Positions 52,913 through 64,000 of a stretch of 64,000 nt of DNA are shown in pieces; the stretch's first letter is position 1; each line of letters begins with the position of its first letter. The stretch comes from Mycobacterium heckeshornense (GTDB lineage Bacteria > Actinomycetota > Actinomycetes > Mycobacteriales > Mycobacteriaceae), in assembly GCF_016592155.1 (NCBI RefSeq), contig NZ_AP024237.1:4836001-4900000 (forward strand). The letters are read 5' to 3'. The position numbers were made by a program, and so were the translations under genes. The notes under the pieces were generated by a model. That model did no database searches. It had not been told where the DNA came from and saw nothing but the letters and a program-made list of their open reading frames with translations.

Positions 52913-53815
52913 GTGTGGCTCGACGTGACCGAAGCGGTCGGCGAGCCGGCGTCGCTGGCCGCCACCTACTATCCCGCCGCGGCGGCGGATCCGATCGTGC
53001 TGGTGTGCCTGCCCGGCGGGACGTACAACCGCGCCTACTGGCATCTGGACGTGCCCGGCCACTACGGATACAACTTCGCCGCGTACGCCGCGGAGCGCGG
53101 CTACGCCGTGGTGGCGATCGATCCGCTGGGTACCGGCGAGAGCACCAGGCCAGCGCGTGACATCAGCCTCGACGACATCGCCGCCGCATTGTCCTGCGCG
53201 GTGGCCGCGCTGCCTGAAATCATCGGTAGCACAACGGCGCCCATCGCCATCGCGCACTCCTTGGGTGGCTATCTCGCCATCCTGCAGCAGGCCGCATCCC
53301 GCTGCTACGCCGCCCTGGCCCTTCTCGGCTGCACCAACCAGCACGTCGCCCCGCTGAACCTCGATCCGGACTTCATCGCCGCGGCCGCCACCGCCCAGGG
53401 CCGCAAAAAGCTGGCCGAGCAATTCGCCGGCATGATCCCCGAACCGTACCTGGAAGCCTCGCGTGATTGGTTGCACAGCTGGTTCCATCTCGCGGACGTG
53501 CCGCCCGCGGTGGTCGAGGCCGACACCGCGACCACGAAGTCCGTTGTGCCGCGCTGTTTTTCTGCGGCAGCAATACCCGGCATCGTCGCTGACGAGGCGG
53601 CGCTGATCGAAGTACCGGTTCTGCTCGGCTACGGTGCAGTCGACGTCTCACCGGAGCCGCGCGCCGAGCCGCGGTTCTACCGTCGCAGTCCCCATATCAC
53701 CACCCTGGTCGTGGCCGGCAGCGCACACTGCCACAACATGGCGTCAACGCGCCACCTCCTGTGGCGGCAACTGCTGGCGTGGGCCGGGCAGGTCGGGCGC
53801 GCTGCCGATGGTTAG
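52913..53815 (+). CDS. alpha/beta hydrolase
   Basis: A 300-residue alpha/beta hydrolase from GTG 52913 with GAGGAG about ten bases upstream. The oxyanion loop is LPGGTYNRAYWHLD, the nucleophile Ser is in IAHSLGGYLA and the final His in AGSAHCHNM. The Asp acid is probably in GYGAVDVSPEP. It lies divergent from the ACSM ligase. Esterase, lactonase or C-C hydrolase activity on a metabolite of the island is possible, but nothing in the sequence decides it. Confidence 0.8.
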   Translation: MWLDVTEAVGEPASLAATYYPAAAADPIVLVCLPGGTYNRAYWHLDVPGHYGYNFAAYAAERGYAVVAIDPLGTGESTRPARDISLDDIAAALSCAVAALPEIIGSTTAPIAIAHSLGGYLAILQQAASRCYAALALLGCTNQHVAPLNLDPDFIAAAATAQGRKKLAEQFAGMIPEPYLEASRDWLHSWFHLADVPPAVVEADTATTKSVVPRCFSAAAIPGIVADEAALIEVPVLLGYGAVDVSPEPRAEPRFYRRSPHITTLVVAGSAHCHNMASTRHLLWRQLLAWAGQVGRAADG

Positions 53816-53824
53816 GCTGCACCC

Positions 53825-54460
53825 ATGGAAGCAGCTCGACGACGCGGCTTCAATGACACGGTTACCCGGTTCTGGAGTTTTGCGGCCCCCGCCTACAACT
53901 TCCCGATTCTCCAACGCTGGGTCTATCGCCCGGCCCAAGACGAGGTAATCGAGCAACTGCGTACCCATGCATCTAGCCGGATAGCGGATATTGCTTGCGG
54001 CACAGGTGTTTTAGCTGACCGAATTCAGCGTGAACTCGAACCCGACGAGGTGTACGGGGTCGATATGTCCGACGGGATGCTGGCCCAGGCCCGGGCGCGG
54101 TCGGATCGGGTCCAGTGGCTCAAGGGCCCGGCCGAGCATCTTCCGTTCGACGACGACGCGCTCGATGCCGTAGTGACGACGTCGGCGTTCCACTTCTTCG
54201 ACCAGCCGGCGGCGCTGCGCGAGTTCCACCGCGTGCTGGCACCCGGCGGGCTGGTGGCGGTCACGGCGCTCAGCGCGCGTCAACCTCGCCTACAGGCCCC
54301 ACCGGCCAGCCGGTGGAAACCGGCGCATCACCCGTCGCCGGCCGAGATGCGCGCACTGTTCGAAGACGCCGGCTTCACGGTCACCGAACAGCACCGCATC
54401 CGCCGACCCGTGTGGATGAAGATCCTGTCCGATCTGCTCACCGTCGGGGTCAAGAGCTAA
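53825..54460 (+). CDS. class I SAM-dependent methyltransferase
   Basis: A 211-residue UbiE-like methyltransferase. Motif I is IADIACGTGVLA, post-I acidic residue in VYGVDMSDGML, and the post-motif segment FDDDALDAVVTTSAFHFFDQPAALREFHRVLAPGGLVAV is standard for Methyltransf_11. Starts nine bases after the hydrolase stop, so it is probably cotranscribed. Acceptor unknown. Confidence 0.85.
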   Translation: MEAARRRGFNDTVTRFWSFAAPAYNFPILQRWVYRPAQDEVIEQLRTHASSRIADIACGTGVLADRIQRELEPDEVYGVDMSDGMLAQARARSDRVQWLKGPAEHLPFDDDALDAVVTTSAFHFFDQPAALREFHRVLAPGGLVAVTALSARQPRLQAPPASRWKPAHHPSPAEMRALFEDAGFTVTEQHRIRRPVWMKILSDLLTVGVKS

Positions 54461-54487
54461 CGTTGCACACCAAGCCAGGAGGGCGAC

Positions 54488-54895
54488 GTGGATGACGTGA
54501 GCCGAGGCAGCGACGGTGTGGTGGAACGTTATCTGGCATGCCTGGGCAGCCAGGATTGGGATGGTCTGGCCACCACCATCGCGGACCAGGGCCTGGTCCG
54601 GGACGGCCCGTTCTGCGACGTCGTCCAAGGCAAAGAATCCTATATCGGCTTCTTGCGCAGTGTTTTCTCCGGACTGCACGGCTACCGGTTGCATGTGCGT
54701 CGGATTTCCCGTGCCTCCCAACGCCTTTCGTTTGTCGAGCTGACAGAGACGTTCGAGATAGACGGTGTGCCAACCGAATACCCGGAGTGCCTCGTGTTCG
54801 AGCAAGACGACGATGGCTTGATCTCGTACGTGAGCGTGTTCATCAAGCAGCCCGGCGGGGTGCCACGGGTTGACGGTGGCCGCGCCGGCGGTTAG
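54488..54895 (+). CDS. SnoaL-like NTF2-fold protein
   Basis: A 135-residue protein starting with GTG 54488 after GGAGGGCGAC. It has the NTF2/SnoaL pattern VVERYLACLGSQDWDGLATTIADQGLVRDGPF, then GKESYIGFLRSVFSGLHGY and a C-terminal strand pair. Such proteins act as cyclases, isomerases or binding proteins. It follows the methyltransferase by 27 bases in the same direction. It is not similar enough to the protein at 20142 to call them paralogues. Confidence 0.7.
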   Translation: MDDVSRGSDGVVERYLACLGSQDWDGLATTIADQGLVRDGPFCDVVQGKESYIGFLRSVFSGLHGYRLHVRRISRASQRLSFVELTETFEIDGVPTEYPECLVFEQDDDGLISYVSVFIKQPGGVPRVDGGRAGG

Positions 54896-55185
54896 CCCCG
54901 TCGCTCATGCGCGGCCTGATACTCGTCATGGCTGCCGCACCCAGGCCACCGGTAGGGGCCGGTCGACCCTGTCGTCGAGCGCACATGCGCTCAGCCCGGA
55001 TCGCTGCGTGACGGTGTATCGCTGTTCCCCGGACGGGGCGGCTCCGGTCGGCGCCGCGGGAAACGCCATCCGGGTGTTCCTCGATGCCGAGCCGTTCGCC
55101 GCCATGCAGTTCACCAGGGAACTTTGCGGGCAGTGTTAGGTAATAGTCGTATGTCTTGGCCGCGGCAGACGTGAAGGGTAACGCG
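54896..55185. other. 290-bp intergenic region before ctpI
   Basis: No convincing gene. A minus-strand frame of 62 codons (54926-55114) sits where M. tuberculosis has the small gene Rv0108c, but nothing in it reads like a conserved protein. The region probably holds the ctpI promoter. Confidence 0.4.
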
Positions 55186-59982
<4,797 letters not shown>

Positions 59983-59993
59983 ACCGCACGGTT

Positions 59994-61556
59994 TCAGGTC
60001 GGCAGTTCGTTTCGCATGACTTTACCGGCGGGGTTGCGTGGGATGTTGCTGACGATGCTGACGTCTCTCGGCTGTTCGAAGCGAGAAACCTTGTCCTTCA
60101 GATATTCCCGTACCGCGGCCTCGTCGATCTCGGTGTCCGGCCGAGGCACGACATAAGCGGCTAGGCGACGACCGAACTGTTCGTCGGGAACGCCGATCAC
60201 CGCATTGTCGGCGATGTCAGGATGCTCAGCCAGCGCGTTTTCCACCGCGCGCGGATAGACGTTCTCCCCGCCGGAGACGATCATGTCGTCTTCGCGGCCG
60301 ACGACGTAAAGGCGCCCGGATTCGTCGAAGTATCCCATGTCGCCCGTGTTGATCATGTTGTCGACGACCGTTTTGGCGCCACCGCCGGTGTAGCCGCGCG
60401 CCGTCAGCGTGCCGCCGACGAACACACGCCCGGTGACGTGTGGTCCGACCGGGTTGCCGTTTTCGTCGAGAATGCGCACCGAGCAGCCGGCAACCGGTCG
60501 GCCCACGGTTTCCGGAGCTTCGCGCAAGTCGGCCGGCGTGGCCAAAGCCCCGACGCCGGCCTCGGTGGAGCCGTAGCCGTTGTAGAGGATGTCGCCGTAG
60601 GTGTCCATGAACCGTCGCGCCACACTGGGATCGAGGCGGTCGCCGCTGGAAATCACCACCCGCAGATACGGCACCGGGTTGCGGACCCGCACGGTGTGCG
60701 GCAGGTCAACAATGCGCGCCAGCATCACCGGCACGGCGGTAAACGCCTGGGCGCGATGCAGCGACGCCTGGGCCAGCGCGGCCTCGGCGTCGAAGCGCCG
60801 GCGGGTCAGTATGGTGCCGGCCAGGCCGACGGTCAGCATGGCCATGCCCAAGCCCAGACCATGAAACATGGGAACGGCCACCGAAATTCGCGAACCGAGC
60901 CGCAGCCCGGTGCGATCGAGTATCGTCACGCCAACGCCGAACGCCGACAGTATCCGCGGGGCGCGGGGCACACCCTTGGGCTTACCGGTGGTACCCGATG
61001 TCAGCAGGATGATCCGGCCGGCCGCCGCGACTTTGGGCCGCTCACGCCCGCGGGTCTCAATCGTTGCCGGGTCGATCGCCGTCATCGACTCTGCGGTTGC
61101 CGCCACCTGCTGGGCAAATTCGTTGTCGCACACCACGGTTGTGATTCGATGAGCGCTCAGCGCGGCGGCCAGAGCATCGGCGCGGAACTCCGTATTGACC
61201 AGCACAACGTCGGCGCCGACCAACGCGACCGCGAACACCGCTTCGAGCAAGCCGCGGCCGTTGCGGCACAGCACCCCGACGGTCTGCCCTGGTTGAACAC
61301 CGCGGCGGTACAGCTCGTGAGCGAGGGCTTCGGTCTTCGATTGCAGCTCGCGATAGGTAATAACGCCGTCGTCGTCGATGACGGCCGCACGATGCGGCGC
61401 ACGCGCCGCCGCGATGGCCAGCAGCGTAACGGGATTGGTGCCACCGCGGCACATTTCGCGAACCAGGCAAAGCGCCCCGGCCGGATTTGGCGGTGTGAGC
61501 AATCGGGAGCGCAGCAGTGCTCGGGCCGTGGTGGTGACCACGCTCGCGGTCGTCAT
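59994..61556 (-). CDS. acyl-CoA ligase, FadD12-like
   Basis: A 520-residue ANL ligase from ATG 61556. Motifs are LLTSGTTGKPKGVPRAP, PMFHGLGLGMAM, YNGYGSTEAG, TGDMGYFDESGRLYVVGREDDMIVSGGENVYPRAVE and the catalytic Lys in NPAGKVMRNE. The start overlaps the SDR stop as ATGA, giving an SDR-ligase pair like Rv1428c-Rv1427c (FadD12) of M. tuberculosis, as I remember it. It is convergent with ctpI twelve bases away. Long-chain acid activation is likely. Confidence 0.88.
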   Translation of the reverse strand: MTTASVVTTTARALLRSRLLTPPNPAGALCLVREMCRGGTNPVTLLAIAAARAPHRAAVIDDDGVITYRELQSKTEALAHELYRRGVQPGQTVGVLCRNGRGLLEAVFAVALVGADVVLVNTEFRADALAAALSAHRITTVVCDNEFAQQVAATAESMTAIDPATIETRGRERPKVAAAGRIILLTSGTTGKPKGVPRAPRILSAFGVGVTILDRTGLRLGSRISVAVPMFHGLGLGMAMLTVGLAGTILTRRRFDAEAALAQASLHRAQAFTAVPVMLARIVDLPHTVRVRNPVPYLRVVISSGDRLDPSVARRFMDTYGDILYNGYGSTEAGVGALATPADLREAPETVGRPVAGCSVRILDENGNPVGPHVTGRVFVGGTLTARGYTGGGAKTVVDNMINTGDMGYFDESGRLYVVGREDDMIVSGGENVYPRAVENALAEHPDIADNAVIGVPDEQFGRRLAAYVVPRPDTEIDEAAVREYLKDKVSRFEQPRDVSIVSNIPRNPAGKVMRNELPT

Positions 61557-62419
61557 GGTCGGTGCTTGCGCTCGATCGCGTACCGATACCACAGTCGCGC
61601 CGCCCAATCCACCGGGCCGGCCAGCGCCACCGTGGTGACTTCTGCGGGCCAGGCCCACCACGGCTCGATGGTGCGCGGCCGTTCGATGATCGCCTTGGCG
61701 ACCACGTCGGCGGCCTCGTCGGCCGATAGCCCCGGCAGTTTGCGCAGGAAGGGGGTAGGCTCGCTCATCCGGGTGTGCACCAAGGCCAGGTAGATCGTGG
61801 TGACATCGACGCCGTCGGCATGCAGCTCGGGGGCGACGCTGCGCAGCCAGATGTCGAAGGCTCCTTTCGACGCCTGGTAGGCACCCCACTGCGGCCCGGG
61901 CGGAACCCGCACCCCGACACTCGAAATGCTGATGATGTGGCCGCCGCCGTGCGCGCGCATCGCGGGAAGCACGCCGAGCAGCAGCCGGATCGGCCCCAGA
62001 TAGTTGATGTCGATGGTGCGCTGGAAGTCGTGCGCGCGGTCGTACTGGTGATGTAGCGAGCGCCGAATCGACTTACCGGCATTGCTCACCACGACGTCCA
62101 GTGGGCCGTGCTCGTCGGCGATGCGTTTGGTCAGCGCGCTGACGGCCGCTTCGTTGGTGAGATCGGTCGGGTGCGCGACCGCTCGTCCGCCACCCGCGGT
62201 GATCGCTGCCACCAGGTCGTCCAGCCGATCGGCCGAGCGGGCGACGCCGAGGACGGTTGCGCCTGCGGCGGCCACCGCGCGCGTGGTGGCCTCACCGACA
62301 CCGTAGGACGCCCCGGTCACCAGCACCGTTTTGCCGGCAACGGCGCGGCGCAATGTGTCCGGATCGGCGACCCGCGGCGGGTTGACCAGCCTGTCGATCA
62401 CCCTGGCGGCCACGGTCAT
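61553..62419 (-). CDS. SDR, Rv1428c-like
   Basis: A 288-residue SDR. N-terminal extension of about 30 residues (VIDRLVNPPRVADPDTLRRAVAGK), then TGASYGVGEATTRAVAAAG, SNAGKS, and catalytic ISSVGVRVPPGPQWGAYQASKGA. The C-terminus (PWWAWPAEVTTVALAGPVDWAARLWYRYAIERKHRP) is membrane-like or amphipathic, which suits an acylglycerol or lipid-linked substrate. The ligase gene overlaps its stop. Starts at ATG 62419 with nothing recognisable in the 198 bp upstream. Confidence 0.85.
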   Translation of the reverse strand: MTVAARVIDRLVNPPRVADPDTLRRAVAGKTVLVTGASYGVGEATTRAVAAAGATVLGVARSADRLDDLVAAITAGGGRAVAHPTDLTNEAAVSALTKRIADEHGPLDVVVSNAGKSIRRSLHHQYDRAHDFQRTIDINYLGPIRLLLGVLPAMRAHGGGHIISISSVGVRVPPGPQWGAYQASKGAFDIWLRSVAPELHADGVDVTTIYLALVHTRMSEPTPFLRKLPGLSADEAADVVAKAIIERPRTIEPWWAWPAEVTTVALAGPVDWAARLWYRYAIERKHRP

Positions 62420-62617
62420 GGCACTATTCTCACCGCACGCGGCTATTCGACCAGCCAGGCAGGCGCCGCCGGGGTTCGGGTCGTGGGTTCGCCGCGTTTT
62501 CTCGCCGCGTTAACGCAGCCGGCAGCGGCCGGGCGTAGGCTGCGAATCAACACCGCTTGACATGAGGCGGGTTAGGTAATCACCAGTACGGCTTGATATT
62601 TGGCGGAAGGACGGTGT

Positions 62618-63361
62618 ATGACCGATCTCCACACCACCACATTGCCGCCCGCATTGCGCAAGGCGCTGGAGCTGCTGAGTGATCCGCCGGCCGACCCGGA
62701 AGTCAGCAAGGGTTACCTCGACTTGCTCGGCACCGCGGCGGCGGAGGAATCCCCACCGAGCAAGGGCATGATCCAGACGATATGGACATCGCCGCTGGTG
62801 GCGGCGATCTACGACACCCAGCAGGCCCTCGTGCGTAGGCTGCTCGGCGTTTTGCGGCTGCCCATCGAGTGGTTGAACATCTCGGCCGGCAGCACCGTAT
62901 TAGACGTCGGCTGCGGCCCTGCCAGCATTACCGCGTCGCTGGCCCGGGCCGCCGGCCCGGAGGGCCTGGTCTTGGGTGTCGACTTGTCCGAGGCGATGTT
63001 GACGCGCGCGGTGCGCACCCAGTGGGGACCGCAGGTCGGCTTCCTGCGGGCTGACGCGCAACAGCTGCCGCTTCGCGACCAGACCGTCGATGCGGTGGTC
63101 TCGATCGCCGTGCTGCAGTTGGTCCCGAATCCCGCGGCGGCGCTTGCCGAGATGGCGCGGGTGCTGCGGCCGGGAGGGCGGCTGGCCGTCATGGTGCCCA
63201 CCGCCGGACGCGCTGCTCAGCTTTGGCGTGCCTTTCCCGATATCGGGGCCTACGTTTTCGGGGAAGACGAGATCGGCGACATTCTGGAAGACCATGGCTT
63301 CGTCAGCGTGCGCACCAAGATCGTCGCCACTTTCCAATGGATCCGCGCAAAACGTGGATAA
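62618..63361 (+). CDS. class I SAM-dependent methyltransferase
   Basis: A 247-residue methyltransferase from ATG 62618 with GGAAGG upstream. An N-terminal helical part (LSDPPADPEVSKGYLDLLG) precedes the SAM domain: VLDVGCGPASITASLARAAGPEGLVLGVDLSEAM and the following DAVVSIAVLQLVPNPAAALAEMARVLRPGGRLAVMVP. The pattern is Methyltransf_11. The lead sequence with YDTQQALVRRLL is shared with a group of mycobacterial small methyltransferases. Substrate unknown. It is convergent with the acyl-CoA dehydrogenase at the right edge. Confidence 0.85.
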   Translation: MTDLHTTTLPPALRKALELLSDPPADPEVSKGYLDLLGTAAAEESPPSKGMIQTIWTSPLVAAIYDTQQALVRRLLGVLRLPIEWLNISAGSTVLDVGCGPASITASLARAAGPEGLVLGVDLSEAMLTRAVRTQWGPQVGFLRADAQQLPLRDQTVDAVVSIAVLQLVPNPAAALAEMARVLRPGGRLAVMVPTAGRAAQLWRAFPDIGAYVFGEDEIGDILEDHGFVSVRTKIVATFQWIRAKRG

Positions 63362-63390
63362 TGCTGTTGCTCAAATGTTTTCGCTTCCCG

Positions 63391-64000
63391 CTAGCCGGAG
63401 CGCCGGGCGGCGAAGTATTTCTTGTAGGCCTCGGCCGACGCACGTAATTCGGGCTGTGCCTGAAACTTTGGCTCAAACTTCTTCCACGCCGCCTCGCGTT
63501 TGGCCGGAATGTACTCCGTCGGCCAGTACGGGTGCTGCTGCGGCCGGTACTGTGCCAGGAGCCGTCGGGCAACGGTAGCCTTGTGCACCTCGTCGACTCC
63601 ATCGGCGATACCCATGGTGGGCGCGCCGGCGTACATCGCTTGCAGCGGAGTCAGGTCGGTCGTGCCGAGCGAGCCGAAGATGTGCAGTGCGCGGAAGGAT
63701 ATCTCTCGCAGAGCCTTGGCCATCGTGAACTTGACGGCCGCAATCTCGGTGCGGGCCTCCTGCGTGCTCGTGTTGTCGATCTTCCACGCCGTGTAAAGCA
63801 CCATCAGCCGCAGCTGCAGCAGCTCGGCGTAGGAGTCAGCGATCTTTTCCTGCACCATCTGGTGTTCGGCGATGACCTTGCCGTGCGATTCTCGCGACAG
63901 CGCCCGCTCGCACATCATGTCCAGCGCCAATTTGCATTGGGCGATGGTGCGCATGGCGTGATGGATGCGGCCACCGCCGAGGCGACGCTGGGCGAGCACC
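63391..64000 (-). CDS. acyl-CoA dehydrogenase (FadE-type), C-terminal part
   Basis: The gene continues past the right edge; only the last 200 or so residues are present. They show the C-terminal helical domain of a large-type acyl-CoA dehydrogenase: GGGRIHHAMRTIAQCKLALDMM, then EHQMVQEKIADSYAELLQLRLMVLYTAWKID, and FRALHIFGSLGTTDLTPL, with the DGVDEVHKATVARRLL end that marks ACAD10/11-like and FadE2-like enzymes. The catalytic base is outside the window or in the DGVDEVH segment, where Asp takes the Glu place. Stop at 63391. Confidence 0.88.
   Translation of the reverse strand, partial: VLAQRRLGGGRIHHAMRTIAQCKLALDMMCERALSRESHGKVIAEHQMVQEKIADSYAELLQLRLMVLYTAWKIDNTSTQEARTEIAAVKFTMAKALREISFRALHIFGSLGTTDLTPLQAMYAGAPTMGIADGVDEVHKATVARRLLAQYRPQQHPYWPTEYIPAKREAAWKKFEPKFQAQPELRASAEAYKKYFAARRSG

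Noticed and set aside
54926..55114. Possible Rv0108c-like small gene before ctpI
   Set aside because: Position is right but the sequence shows no conserved pattern I can recognise, and there is no ribosome binding site.
60222..61793. Plus-strand frame of 523 codons
   Set aside because: Antisense to a clearly identified ligase; composition is rich in His, Arg, Gln and Gly with no recognisable motif.

Overview
The window is chromosomal DNA from a Mycobacterium, with high GC and mycobacterial codon use. Recognisable genes are an antigen 85C mycolyltransferase, the TreS-Mak trehalose/maltokinase pair, the PepA secreted protease, the EF-G paralogue FusA2, the L,D-transpeptidase LdtA, the giant P-type ATPase CtpI, and an EspC-like type VII secretion substrate. 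Read right to left, the recognisable core genes follow, from memory, the order of the M. tuberculosis Rv0107c-Rv0134 segment: ctpI, an Rv0111-like acyltransferase, ldtA, fusA2, an Rv0121c-like protein, pepA, treS, mak, fbpC, htdZ, an Rv0133-like acetyltransferase and ephF. Several accessory blocks interrupt this backbone. No tRNA, rRNA, CRISPR array or PE/PPE gene was seen.

Left part (1-14.5 kb). After a partial epoxide-hydrolase-like gene and a phosphotransferase/hypothetical pair with a divergent TetR gene (apparently frameshifted), there is a DesA3-type acyl-CoA desaturase with its ferredoxin-reductase-like partner and a divergent TetR regulator. An IS110-family element of the IS900 group (about 1.45 kb) sits exactly between the ribosome binding site and the start codon of the desaturase, splitting the two-gene operon. 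Next come a DUF427 protein, a DUF4185/GH183-type putative D-arabinanase, an SDR, a GNAT acetyltransferase, HtdZ, a metallophosphoesterase and a MarR-ABC exporter operon.

Middle (14.6-32.3 kb). The envelope and trehalose backbone (fbpC, mak, treS, pepA) ends at a near-perfect bidirectional terminator. It is followed by small enzymes, a slipin, FusA2, a cysteine hydrolase and a compact locus at 25.2-28.2 kb. That locus encodes an EspC-like protein, a WxG/YxxxE multidomain protein that looks like a type VII secreted effector, and two paralogous small proteins that look like immunity proteins. The locus carries a decayed second copy of the effector and a 127-bp direct repeat. LdtA, an O-methyltransferase and an OatA/Rv0111-type acyltransferase follow.

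Right part (32.3-64 kb). A large catabolic island has two divergent operons. The minus operon (41.8 to 32.3 kb) runs SDR, Rieske oxygenase, Baeyer-Villiger monooxygenase, SDR, CoA-transferase, ThDP-dependent lyase, aldehyde dehydrogenase. The plus operon (41.9 to 48.1 kb) runs SMP-30-like propeller protein, GntR regulator, acyl-CoA ligase, SDR, acyl-CoA ligase. A third minus operon (52.8 to 48.1 kb) holds an ACSM-type ligase, a frameshifted acyl-CoA ligase, an enoyl-CoA hydratase and an SRPBCC protein. Together these suggest oxygenation and ring opening of a cyclic substrate, CoA activation and shortening. Small enzymes, CtpI, a FadD12-like ligase with its SDR, a methyltransferase and a partial acyl-CoA dehydrogenase complete the window. 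All assignments come from reading the sequence and remembered family features; no database search was run.
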